DNA of 53,461 bases from a virus: IMG/VR virus record IMGVR_UViG_3300006162_000017, positions 1 to 53,461 of that record; one strand, 5' to 3'. Shown here in pieces: positions 23,604-30,752 of this stretch. The position numbers and the translations under genes were made by a program. Numbering within the stretch: the first letter of the stretch is position 1; every line of letters begins with the position of its first letter. Under the pieces are notes generated by a model, which saw nothing but the letters and a program-made list of their open reading frames with translations, was not told where the DNA came from and made no database searches.

Positions 23604-24000
23604 CAAGGAAATCAAGGCAAAGCTTTCAGAACTAAACACCGCTTCCCAAGGATTCCGGCCGGATGGTGCAGCTAGGGGAGTGATGCGGAAGTACCAAGAA
23701 ATAGCAGAGGAGCTGTATGAGAAGTCATACACTCTGGACTCTATAAGATCGGACATGAAGAAGTATGAGAAAGCCCTTGAAGAGAGAAACAAGCAGGTTG
23801 CAGAATTGTCTCTCAAGGTGGAGAAGTTGAGCAGGTCTGAATTCAGCTTTGATGAATTCCAGAAGTATCTCTCTCAACTGTACCGTGTCCTTAAGCTGTC
23901 TCCTACTTTTAGGGTAAAGAACAAAGAAGATTTTCCGCAATTGATAGATTTCCTATTCACTGAATACGCCAAGAAGGGTGGGGAGCCTGACCTTCCATGA
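23596..24000 (+). CDS. Coiled-coil hypothetical protein
   Basis: A 134-residue charged protein beginning MDNKEIKAKLSELNTASQGF. Residues about 35-90 form a long amphipathic coiled coil (EELYEKSYTLDSIRSDMKKY and on). A small folded C-terminal part follows. It overlaps both neighbours by a few bases and precedes the primase; a structural or adaptor role is possible but unproven. Confidence 0.6.
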   Translation: MDNKEIKAKLSELNTASQGFRPDGAARGVMRKYQEIAEELYEKSYTLDSIRSDMKKYEKALEERNKQVAELSLKVEKLSRSEFSFDEFQKYLSQLYRVLKLSPTFRVKNKEDFPQLIDFLFTEYAKKGGEPDLP

Positions 24001-24698
24001 AAGTTAAACATATGCCCTGCCCAGAGTGCAGGAAGCAAGGCAAGGATAGATCTGGAGATAACCTTGCTGTATACCCGGATGGGGGTACTTTCTGTTTTTC
24101 TTGTGGGCACAGTACGCCAAGTACTAAATTTACTCCAGATCTCCCTCAAACCTTTATTGGCAGTAAATTTAAGGAAAGTGAACTCCCTCAGAGTGCTCGT
24201 AACTACCTGTCGGTATGGCTGAATCAAGAGGAGATAAATAAACACTTTACTTTTGACAAGCCTTATGATAGAGTGGTTCTCAAGGATACCCTTCCTAGCT
24301 TCTATTGGGGAAAGTCCTATACCTCTGGGGTTAGGCCCAAAGTTTACACGGAGGGATCTGTTCCTGTTCATATCTTTGGTGGGTATAATACCACAAATCT
24401 GGTAATTGTGGAAGACCCTATCTCAGCAATAAAGGTAAGTAGAGTTAAAGGTCTTGATGTATTGCCTCTCTTCGGTAGTCATCTGTCGTTAAAAGTCCTT
24501 AGATGCCTTTCTTTGATGCCAAAAGAGAATCTGTTCATTTGGCTTGACAATGACAAGGAAAAGGAGGGACTGTCTATGTGTCTCTCCTTACGGCATTTGT
24601 TTAAGTGTAAGTGGGTGTCTACGAACTTTGACCCCAAGTCATACCGGCCAGAGGAAATAATCAAAATACTAGGACTAAAAGATGCTCCGACCAACTAA
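23997..24698 (+). CDS. DNA primase (zinc-binding plus TOPRIM)
   Basis: A 233-residue protein with an N-terminal zinc finger (Cys8, Cys11, Cys33, Cys36: MPCPEC and FCFSCG) like that of T7 gp4, and a TOPRIM region with VIVEDPISAIKV (Glu near 130) and LFIWLDNDKE (DxD near 183). It makes RNA primers for lagging-strand synthesis. The helicase is not fused but encoded separately about 0.7 kb downstream. ATGA overlap with the gene before. Confidence 0.85.
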   Translation: MKVKHMPCPECRKQGKDRSGDNLAVYPDGGTFCFSCGHSTPSTKFTPDLPQTFIGSKFKESELPQSARNYLSVWLNQEEINKHFTFDKPYDRVVLKDTLPSFYWGKSYTSGVRPKVYTEGSVPVHIFGGYNTTNLVIVEDPISAIKVSRVKGLDVLPLFGSHLSLKVLRCLSLMPKENLFIWLDNDKEKEGLSMCLSLRHLFKCKWVSTNFDPKSYRPEEIIKILGLKDAPTN

Positions 24699-25257
24699 AT
24701 TTGTCAGAAGGGATTTTGAAGGGGATGATGAAACATTCGAGATCTTCTTGGAAGAAGACGAGGATCCAGATCATTCTGGGATCTGGGAGAAGATTTCTGT
24801 TTCCTTGAAGGAACGAACAGTAGTTCATGATCCTATACCAAAAAAGAAGAAGGTTGTTTCTAAATCAAAACCATCTAGTTTTTGGGATACCGTACAGGCT
24901 TTAGCACAGCAAAATGTTCCGGCAGCTCCTCCCGGACAGCATCCATTCCACACAGGGAATCCATTGGGCGCTGCTGGTATAGGACAAACTTTAGGCACTG
25001 CCACTGGAACTACCATCGGTGCCGGTACAGGAAATACGCTTACGTTCACTACAGCTAATCTACAAAATCAAAATCAGCCCCAAAATCAAGCCAATGGTTG
25101 GGATCCAGAGCTAGGTAATTGGGAGGAGGAACGTGATACAGATACCCACGAAAGATTCATGCAAACAGGAAATGCAATAATGCCAATAGGCACCAATAGA
25201 ATGATTAACGGATGGTGGTGGGTGCACCAAGGAGAGGGATTTTGGGTATTAGCTTGA
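24682..25257 (+). CDS. Hypothetical protein with low-complexity centre
   Basis: A 191-residue protein. An acidic N-terminal domain (RRDFEGDDETFEIFLEEDED) leads to a basic linker with KKKKVVSKSK near 54-63. A Gly/Thr/Ala-rich and Asn/Gln-rich disordered centre follows (LGTATGTTIGAGTGNT). The end is aromatic (MINGWWWVHQGEGFWVLA). The gene overlaps the primase 3' end. Between primase and helicase, it might bridge replication proteins; no family recognised. Confidence 0.55.
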   Translation: MLRPTKFVRRDFEGDDETFEIFLEEDEDPDHSGIWEKISVSLKERTVVHDPIPKKKKVVSKSKPSSFWDTVQALAQQNVPAAPPGQHPFHTGNPLGAAGIGQTLGTATGTTIGAGTGNTLTFTTANLQNQNQPQNQANGWDPELGNWEEERDTDTHERFMQTGNAIMPIGTNRMINGWWWVHQGEGFWVLA

Positions 25258-25282
25258 CAACGGACATAAAATATGATAGAAT
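25254..25282 (+). promoter_or_regulatory. Strong sigma70-type promoter before the helicase
   Basis: TTGACA (25254-25259), exactly 17 bases, then TAGAAT (25277-25282). One of the best matches in the window. It would give a leader of about 100 bases carrying the AT repeat before the helicase ATG. Confidence 0.75.
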
Positions 25283-25393
25283 AAATTAAAAGATAATTAT
25301 ATATATATATATATATATATTAATATATAATAGTATACGTATATATACTATAATATATAAAAACATAATATTAATATATTATAGGGTTTTAAT
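25283..25393. other. AT-rich (TA)n tract, candidate origin or unwinding element
   Basis: About 110 bases with hardly any G or C, including a run of about eleven TA dinucleotides (25299-25320), a near-palindrome AGTATACGTATATATACT (25331-25348) and several ATATTAAT elements. It lies between primase and helicase genes downstream of a strong promoter, as expected for a DNA unwinding element. Confidence 0.5.
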
Positions 25394-26569
25394 ATGATTG
25401 AATTACTATTATTAAAAGCTTTACTTGATAGAAATATATTTCTTGAATATAGGAATTATATTTCTATTTCTACTGAACTTGTTCCTGTGTTAAAAGCTAT
25501 TGATCTGTGGTATAGAAACAACACTACTAATCCTTCGGTGTCAGACATAGCTGTTTCCGTGCCCAAAGGATACCCTCAGGAGGCTCTAAATCGGCTCCAG
25601 AGCCTCGATCTCCCGAAAGATGTACCGGGACTGCTCCGAAGGGCGAAAGTGGCTCAAATCGCCTCTAAACTCGCCATAGAGGCACATATGGTGGCTGAGG
25701 AGGAGGGGGATCTACTCCGGGTACTAGAATTATCCCGTGAACTTGGTGGTGTGGAGAGTTCTTTGGTTGTTGGGGATTATGTTACGGACAATATCGAGGA
25801 GATTATCTCCCAGACTGTTCGTACTCCCGGCTTAAGATGGAGGTTAAATTGGCTGAACAAGAGTTTGGGGTCGGTGCGGAAAGGGGATTTAGGCATAGTG
25901 TTTGCACGCCCAGAGACGGGCAAAACAAGCTTCCTAGCTTCCGAAGTAACACACATGGTGTCCCAGACAAGGGAACCTATCCTTTGGTTCAACAACGAGG
26001 AACAGGGCGGGAAAGTCAAGCTCCGCTGTGTTCAAGCCATGTTTGGGGCCACCATCCAAGAGCTAGCGAAAGATTCCAGACAAGCCACCCTGAGATACAT
26101 GAAAGCTACGGACGGACGTATAAAAATCGTTGATGACTCCGGGGTTACGGCCAAGAAGGTAGAAAGCTACGTCCAGAGAGAGAAACCGGCATTGATCGTA
26201 TTCGACCAGATTGACAAGATTCAGGGGTTCAAGTCCGATAGAGAAGACCTAGCCATGGGGGCTATCTACCAATGGGCAAGGGAATTGGCTAAGGAATACG
26301 CTCCTGTAATCGGGGTATGCCAAGCCTCCGGGGATGCTGAAGGAGAGGCGTGGTTGAACATGGGGCATATGTCCAACGCCAAGACAGCCAAGCAAGCAGA
26401 AGCAGATTTCATTATCGGGATAGGGAAGACACATGCACATGACTATATCCGGTACTTTAACATTTCCAAGAACAAGCTTTTAGGAGACCAAGATACAGAC
26501 CCTTCTATGAGACATGGTAGGACCGAGGTAATCATCAAACCTGAAATCTCTAGATACGAGGAAGCATGA
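25394..26569 (+). CDS. Replicative DNA helicase (DnaB/RecA-like)
   Basis: A 391-residue protein. Residues 1-130 are a helical N-terminal domain; residues 135-391 form a RecA-type motor with Walker A ARPETGKTS (171-179), an arginine- and glutamate-rich centre (LWFNNEEQGGKVKLR), Walker B ALIVFDQID (266-274) and a later CQASGDA (motif 3 region). It should encircle and unwind DNA, working with the separate primase. The first ~55 codons are much more AT-rich than the rest. Contains one GGTCGGTG. Confidence 0.87.
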   Translation: MIELLLLKALLDRNIFLEYRNYISISTELVPVLKAIDLWYRNNTTNPSVSDIAVSVPKGYPQEALNRLQSLDLPKDVPGLLRRAKVAQIASKLAIEAHMVAEEEGDLLRVLELSRELGGVESSLVVGDYVTDNIEEIISQTVRTPGLRWRLNWLNKSLGSVRKGDLGIVFARPETGKTSFLASEVTHMVSQTREPILWFNNEEQGGKVKLRCVQAMFGATIQELAKDSRQATLRYMKATDGRIKIVDDSGVTAKKVESYVQREKPALIVFDQIDKIQGFKSDREDLAMGAIYQWARELAKEYAPVIGVCQASGDAEGEAWLNMGHMSNAKTAKQAEADFIIGIGKTHAHDYIRYFNISKNKLLGDQDTDPSMRHGRTEVIIKPEISRYEEA

Positions 26570-26802
26570 TGAAGTTAGTTAGATTTTCTAATGGTAAGTT
26601 TGGTATTACCAAATGGGCATTTCCCTTTGGGCAAGAATTTCTATCAAAGGGGGGTGGATTTTCCTTTTTAGATTCCTTAGCTGGTAGTTCGTGGTTTTGT
26701 TTCGATACCGAAGAGGAAGCTCTAGAAGCCTTGGAAAAATATAAAGAAAACGTTCGTATCAAAAAACAACAACCATTCAAAGTAATCAGGGAGGTAGAAT
26801 GA
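26566..26802 (+). CDS. Small hypothetical protein
   Basis: A 78-residue protein starting in an ATGATG overlap with the helicase stop. It has a strand-turn start (KLVRFSNGKFGITKWAF), aromatic loop, and an acidic helix (DTEEEALEALEKYKENV). The pattern resembles many short phage proteins that begin with a gene-product-like beta hairpin; function unknown. Confidence 0.6.
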   Translation: MMKLVRFSNGKFGITKWAFPFGQEFLSKGGGFSFLDSLAGSSWFCFDTEEEALEALEKYKENVRIKKQQPFKVIREVE

Positions 26803-27065
26803 ATCCAATAGACCTTAGAATTTGGGATATTGCGTTTGTAGATGGACACCTAAGTGTGATAACGGGCGGCCAATATCGAGGGACTCATGGAATCTCTAAT
26901 TTCTGGACATGGCGTAGAGTAAATAAAAACGGCGTTCTTTCTAAAAAAGAACATAGTGGCTATTTTAATGGTTCACATACCTTGAAAAAAGCAGTGGGAT
27001 ACAAGAAAGTAATCACTATTTTGCCATATACATTAGCCGAGAGCGGGAAGGGAGGCCGTGAATGA
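26799..27065 (+). CDS. Small hypothetical protein
   Basis: An 88-residue basic protein beginning MNPIDLRIWDIAFVDGHLSV with beta strands and a Trp-rich turn (SNFWTWRRVNKNG). Overlaps both neighbours by four bases. Its last codons mark a change to GC-rich sequence. No family recognised. Confidence 0.6.
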   Translation: MNPIDLRIWDIAFVDGHLSVITGGQYRGTHGISNFWTWRRVNKNGVLSKKEHSGYFNGSHTLKKAVGYKKVITILPYTLAESGKGGRE

Positions 27066-27694
27066 CAGTCGAGCATGGGGAGGGGGAGATGACTCCCGAT
27101 CAGATTGAAATTTCTCGCCAGCGCAGAGGAAATCGCAGGAAAGGAGACGCAATCGTGAGCAGACCGGAAGAAGCATGGGAGCGTAGCGATGATGACAAAG
27201 CCGCCTCCCCGGAGGAAGCGCCTGCGGTTGGGTGGAAACTGGTTCCCGTGGAGCCGACGCGGGAAATGCTGTTAGCTGGATGGCAAGAGGGCAGCTTCAG
27301 CACGCAAGAACTAGCAACACACTACCGCGCCATGCTCGCCGCCGCGCCGCAGAAGGAAGCGCAGCCCGAGGCGAAGGCTGCTCCGGTGGCTGATGGCGAC
27401 CGAAAGATGCTTGTGGAGATTCTTGCTGACCTCGACCTTACCTACTGGAATTGCGAGCGATGTGGGTATGCGGAATCAACATCAACGATGGATGTTGCGT
27501 ACATGCTGCGCGACTACCTTGCTGACCACCCCTCCCCCGAGGCGGGGCGGATTGAGGCGAAGGATGCCCCGGAGGGATACGTGGTCCTTTACCCGGACGG
27601 TCGCTTTGGGCGAATGTGGGAGCACCCCGTCGTAGTTACAGACTACGACGAGCGGCAGTTCGCGCTCTACCCCATGCAAAAGGAGCAGCCATGA
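27062..27694 (+). CDS. GC-rich hypothetical protein with YRAMLAAAP segment
   Basis: A 210-residue modular protein. The segment WKLVPVEPTREMLLAGW ... HYRAMLAAAP (residues about 58-96) is shared by many proteobacterial phage and prophage proteins of unknown function. A Cys pair (CERC, about 131-134) follows, and the end has VVLYPDGRFGRMWEHP. The codons are very GC-rich compared with the helicase and small genes upstream, marking a block probably acquired from a high-GC source. ATGA overlaps on both sides. Confidence 0.7.
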   Translation: MTVEHGEGEMTPDQIEISRQRRGNRRKGDAIVSRPEEAWERSDDDKAASPEEAPAVGWKLVPVEPTREMLLAGWQEGSFSTQELATHYRAMLAAAPQKEAQPEAKAAPVADGDRKMLVEILADLDLTYWNCERCGYAESTSTMDVAYMLRDYLADHPSPEAGRIEAKDAPEGYVVLYPDGRFGRMWEHPVVVTDYDERQFALYPMQKEQP

Positions 27695-27960
27695 CCCAAG
27701 ACGCCGGGAAGGTGGTGGCAGAGGTCTGTTCCTGTCCACCGGAAGGCTACAACGAGGGAGGCATCATCTGGCTCAAGCCGCTGCCACCTGACGGCACGCA
27801 ACTCGTCCTCGCCTCCGACTATGAGGCGATGAAGGCCGAGCGGGACAGGCTGCGTTATGCGCTAGAAATCGTAGCCGGACTACGACAACCAGCAGACAAC
27901 CTAATGAGCAACGCGGACATCGCCAGCGCCGCCCTTGCCGCGAAGGAGACGCCGAAGTGA
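27691..27960 (+). CDS. GC-rich small hypothetical protein
   Basis: An 89-residue protein from ATG 27691 (ATGA overlap). It has a strand region with PPDGTQLVLASDYEAMKAER and a helix (RDRLRYALEIVAGL) typical of short proteins that accompany the YRAMLAAAP genes. Base composition matches the gene before it, so both arrived together. Function unknown. Confidence 0.65.
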   Translation: MTQDAGKVVAEVCSCPPEGYNEGGIIWLKPLPPDGTQLVLASDYEAMKAERDRLRYALEIVAGLRQPADNLMSNADIASAALAAKETPK

Positions 27961-28391
27961 ATCCCTGCGAAACCTGCGGCAAGCCGTCTACCTACACGTC
28001 CTGCCTGACCATCATCCCGAAGCACTGGTGCGCAGAGCATGGGCCGTTTACCGACCTCCAATCCACTGCGGCCAAGCTGCGAACGGAGGCAGAGATCGCC
28101 TCCCTCCGCTCCCGCCTCGCCGTCCTCGAAGTCGCGCAAGAGCAGCACAACGCGGTGCTACAGGCAAAGGCTCTCGAATGCGAGAAGGCGCTGGCGAGGG
28201 TGAGGGATGAGGCGCTGGAAAAGGCAATTAAAATATGTGAAAAAATGGCATCTACATATAGAAAAAGGGGGGCAGAGATTCGAGAAACAACGGCATGGGA
28301 ATGTGCTGATGAGATACGAATCTTAAAAAAGGAAACTTTAGAAAAATACCATGGGTATTTAGGTGCTCAGGGAGAAGGGGAAGAGCTATGA
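27957..28391 (+). CDS. Zinc-ribbon/coiled-coil protein, compositionally chimeric
   Basis: A 144-residue protein with a GTG start in a GTGA overlap. The N-terminus has CETCGK and a second Cys/His cluster (HWCAEH), then a coiled coil (residues about 40-90). Up to about 28224 the DNA is very GC-rich; from there to the stop it is AT-rich (codons AAA, ATA, AGA, TTA), although the frame is kept. This looks like a recombination junction inside the gene that replaced or fused the C-terminal third. Function unknown. Confidence 0.65.
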   Translation: MNPCETCGKPSTYTSCLTIIPKHWCAEHGPFTDLQSTAAKLRTEAEIASLRSRLAVLEVAQEQHNAVLQAKALECEKALARVRDEALEKAIKICEKMASTYRKRGAEIRETTAWECADEIRILKKETLEKYHGYLGAQGEGEEL

Positions 28392-28409
28392 ACAATAAAA
28401 ATAAAAACC

Positions 28410-28580
28410 ATGACATACGAAGAAGCACTTGACATAATCAAATTATTGTTGTATACTTACAATGAAAGGGGGTATGTAAACCCCCAAGATTTTGAGAAAG
28501 TAAGGGAGGCGTTGTTCATACTTGAGTTACGCAAAAGAACAGAAATACCGCTCGAAGAAACTTCTGGAGGCAGCGCGTGA
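28410..28580 (+). CDS. Small hypothetical protein containing a promoter
   Basis: A 56-residue protein beginning MTYEEALDIIKLLLYTYNER, an acidic helical peptide, ending EETSGGSA. No good ribosome site is directly upstream, so coupling to the gene before is likely. Its DNA also contains a near-consensus promoter and a G/C hairpin. It overlaps the next gene by 59 bases. Confidence 0.5.
   Translation: MTYEEALDIIKLLLYTYNERGYVNPQDFEKVREALFILELRKRTEIPLEETSGGSA
28429..28457 (+). promoter_or_regulatory. Sigma70-type promoter inside a small gene
   Basis: TTGACA (28429-28434), 17 bases, TATACT (28452-28457). It would drive the nuclease-like, polymerase and repair genes downstream independently of the helicase promoter. 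Confidence 0.6.
28468..28485. promoter_or_regulatory. Hairpin/half-operator at the promoter start site
   Basis: GGGGGTATGTAAACCCCC forms a six-pair stem and contains GGTATGTAA, one arm of the palindromes at 13191 and 14258. It lies about 10 bases after the -10 hexamer, where a bound regulator would block initiation. Confidence 0.5.
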
Positions 28581-28827
28581 CTGTCCTTTCTGTTTTGGGT
28601 GTGGGATGTCAAATGATGGCAGTGTTGTTGCTGCTCATTCAAACCAGCATAGAGATGGCAAAGGGCTTGGAACAAAGTCGCATGACTTTAGGGTGGCTTA
28701 TCTTTGTCATAGGTGCCACACTTTTGTCGATCAATCAACTGGTTCGATAGAAAAGAAACTTGAATTGTGGGAAGAAGCACATAGAGCTACTGTAGGGTAC
28801 TGGTTCCTTTCAGGACTTGTAAAATGA
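28522..28827 (+). CDS. DUF1364-like nuclease-domain protein
   Basis: A 101-residue protein resembling the phage DUF1364 family: a basic start KYRSKKLLEAAR, a Cys cluster (CPFCFGCG), VAAHSNQHRDGKGLGTKSHD (residues about 36-55) and LCHRCHTFVDQ (61-71). The Cys/His spacing suggests a zinc-bound, HNH-like nuclease fold; family members sit among phage recombination genes. No ATG exists upstream; TTG 28522 is the most likely start, with gggagg 12 bases before it. Confidence 0.75.
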   Translation: MSYAKEQKYRSKKLLEAARDCPFCFGCGMSNDGSVVAAHSNQHRDGKGLGTKSHDFRVAYLCHRCHTFVDQSTGSIEKKLELWEEAHRATVGYWFLSGLVK

Positions 28828-28997
28828 TTATTACGAATAAAGTAAAATGTAATGTTTGTAATGATATCATAGAGTCAATACATAGACATGATTTTAAGTG
28901 GTGTAAGTGCGGCAATATTGCTGTTGATGGTGGGAAGGATTATTTAAGAAGAGTTGGAAATGTTCGGGAATACACGGAATTATCGGAAGAATCATGA
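28824..28997 (+). CDS. Small zinc-ribbon protein
   Basis: A 57-residue protein: MIITNKVKCNVCNDIIES, then HDFKWCKCG, then NIAVDGGKDYLRRVGN. Two Cys pairs make a zinc ribbon. The pattern C-xx-C ... CxCG-IAVDGG-DYLRR is common in small phage and bacterial proteins of unknown function. Starts in an ATGA overlap with the previous stop. Confidence 0.75.
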   Translation: MIITNKVKCNVCNDIIESIHRHDFKWCKCGNIAVDGGKDYLRRVGNVREYTELSEES

Positions 28998-29122
28998 TAC
29001 CTACTGATCCAGATAGTATTGAGTATATTTTGAGTACAGCCAACATAGATTGGCAAGAGTTTTACGAGGAGCGCGCTATTGACCTACTTGGTGATAGATT
29101 CAGAGAACACTACGTGGAGTAA
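28994..29122 (+). CDS. Small acidic hypothetical protein, 42 residues
   Basis: ATG 28994 overlaps the previous stop. A short acidic helical peptide beginning MIPTDPDSIEYILSTANIDW, ending REHYVE. Its 3' half overlaps the polymerase N-terminal gene by 44 bases. Tight packing supports translation; function unknown. Confidence 0.55.
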   Translation: MIPTDPDSIEYILSTANIDWQEFYEERAIDLLGDRFREHYVE

Positions 29123-30197
29123 AGGTGATCCGCATGACCAAAGAAACAAAAACGTCTGCTGGTCTTTCAAAGAGTCAGGTAAAGAGGCTGTCTGTACAAA
29201 TGAAAAGAAAGAAGTTAGAGAAGCAGTACAAAGAGCTGGGACGCTCGTTGGATTCCACCTTGGGTATGACCTTGAATGGCTTTGGAAAGAAGGAATAGAT
29301 ACAGAAGGTAAGAAGTTTTTTTGTTGTCAGGTAGCTGAATTTGTACTCAATTCGTACACTACACCATATCCGTCATTAAATGACGTAGCCCAAAAATATT
29401 TAAACAGGCAGAAACTGGATGTAGTAGAGAAAGAGTACTGGTCCAAGGGAATAAATACAGATCAAATTCCTTGGGACATATTAGCCGAGTACGCACGCCG
29501 TGACGTTGAACTTACGGAAGCTGTGTACTTAAAACAACTAAAATTAATTCCGGCAAGTAAACAGAAGTTAATTAGTTTGAAAATGCAGGACATGGCAGTA
29601 CTCGCAGAGATGCGCTTTGCTGGCATGAAGTTTGATAGGGAATACGCTGAACAACAAGCAACGAGAATCCGACAAGAGATTCAGGAAATCCAATCAAGAC
29701 TTAACTTACTCCATAATATCCCTTCCTTTAATTGGGCTTCTGGGGATCATTTATCTGCCCTTCTCTATGGTGGGGAGATTGTTGAGAAAAAGAGAGTTCC
29801 GATAGGAAAGTACAAGAGCGGAGCGAAGGTCGGTGAAAATAGATACCAGATCCAAGAAGAAGTTCATTCTCTTCCCAGATTGTATAAACCAATTCGTGGA
29901 AGTGAATTAAAAAAAGGAGGAGTGTGGTCAACTGACGAAGATACTCTTAAGAAGCTAGACGATGGCACAGAACTGATCGGAGGTATCTTAAAGTTACGGG
30001 AGTTGTCCAAACTTGTCGGAACATACTATGAAGGAATTCCAGAACTGGCTAGAGAGTCCTTTTGGCCTGAAGGCTACCTGTATGGCAATTTTAATCAGTG
30101 TGTTGCTGCAACTGGTAGGCTTAGCTCTAGCCGTCCTAACCTTCAGAACATTAGTGGAGACGCTCTAAAGATGTTTACATCGAGATGGGAGGAATGA
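29079..30197 (+). CDS. DNA polymerase I family, N-terminal piece (exonuclease and thumb)
   Basis: 372 residues that align with the first part of a family A polymerase. A DnaQ-type 3'-5' proofreading domain occupies residues about 1-150: LVIDSENT (Asp7, Glu9), GFHLGYDLEWL and YARRDVELTEAVY. A helical thumb follows, and CVAATGRLSSSRPNLQNI near residue 345 is the conserved segment that precedes motif A. The protein stops at MFTSRWEE, just where motif A should begin; the rest lies at 30586-31299. Contains one GGTCGGTG. The start codon is TTG/ATG-poor; TTG-type initiation at 29079 is assumed. Confidence 0.85.
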   Translation: MTYLVIDSENTTWSKGDPHDQRNKNVCWSFKESGKEAVCTNEKKEVREAVQRAGTLVGFHLGYDLEWLWKEGIDTEGKKFFCCQVAEFVLNSYTTPYPSLNDVAQKYLNRQKLDVVEKEYWSKGINTDQIPWDILAEYARRDVELTEAVYLKQLKLIPASKQKLISLKMQDMAVLAEMRFAGMKFDREYAEQQATRIRQEIQEIQSRLNLLHNIPSFNWASGDHLSALLYGGEIVEKKRVPIGKYKSGAKVGENRYQIQEEVHSLPRLYKPIRGSELKKGGVWSTDEDTLKKLDDGTELIGGILKLRELSKLVGTYYEGIPELARESFWPEGYLYGNFNQCVAATGRLSSSRPNLQNISGDALKMFTSRWEE

Positions 30198-30460
30198 TGC
30201 GGTGTGATGAATGTAAGTTTAGTAAGGTTAAGACTACTTTAGCTCCTGATAAGGAACTGGTTTCACAGAGGTTTTGTATGTTCAATCTGCCATCTGTCCA
30301 GCTCATTCCTACCCAACATGGGCCAGCTAGGATCAGTTTCAGGCCAGAAGTAGAAGATGATGATTTCTGTAAGGAGTTCGTAAAGAAACCCGGAAAGGCC
30401 AATGTACATGCAATCTTCAATGAATCAGAGTCAGCAGGAACAGGCCCTGTCGCTGAGTAG
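30197..30460 (+). CDS. Small Cys-rich protein inserted in the polymerase locus
   Basis: An 87-residue protein, MRCDECKFSKV start, with Cys at 3, 6 and two later ones (CMF, CKEF), and a segment QLIPTQHGPARISFRPE. It begins at the ATGATG that overlaps the stop of the N-terminal polymerase piece; an ATG four codons earlier is also possible. The CxxC start resembles small metal-binding phage proteins. It does not resemble a homing endonuclease. Confidence 0.6.
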   Translation: MRCDECKFSKVKTTLAPDKELVSQRFCMFNLPSVQLIPTQHGPARISFRPEVEDDDFCKEFVKKPGKANVHAIFNESESAGTGPVAE

Positions 30461-30752
30461 TCTGTACATCCAGACGTTTGGTGCTAGGACCTATCTGGAT
30501 GCCTTTAAGGATGCTTTCCCAAGAGAGTGTCAGAACCTTGTAGATGTAATTATAGGGCAACAGAAGAAAAAGGGAGTTTTGCTAGATGCTGGTAGTTTGC
30601 GACGCAAGCCAGTTAGAGTGGAGGATACTGCTCCTGCTGAGCGGAGACCAAGTAGGTATCCGGGAGATCGTGGAGGGGCAGGACGTACACGGAAACAACC
30701 AGAAGGAACTGAAGCTGCCGTCACGCCTGATAGCAAAGATCTTCCTGTTTAG
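30402..30752 (+). CDS. Second small protein inserted in the polymerase locus
   Basis: A frame of 116 codons from ATG 30402 (ggaaagg upstream; ATG 30408 or 30420 also possible). Residues about 18-62 look like a true protein (SSLYIQTFGARTYLDAFKDA, then CQNLVDVIIGQQKKKG). After about residue 62 the frame is simply the other-frame reading of polymerase motif A DNA and is Arg/Pro-rich, so the natural protein may once have ended there. No family recognised. Confidence 0.5.
   Translation: MYMQSSMNQSQQEQALSLSSLYIQTFGARTYLDAFKDAFPRECQNLVDVIIGQQKKKGVLLDAGSLRRKPVRVEDTAPAERRPSRYPGDRGGAGRTRKQPEGTEAAVTPDSKDLPV

Noticed and set aside
25299-25348. CRISPR or long direct-repeat array
   Set aside because: The only regular repeat is a TA dinucleotide tract; there are no spaced repeats with unique spacers anywhere in the window.
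30198-30585. Group I intron or intein between the polymerase pieces
   Set aside because: No T before the presumed 5' junction, no visible intron core pairings, no homing nuclease, and the C-terminal piece has its own ribosome site. I could not exclude it, so it is kept only as an alternative in the finding.
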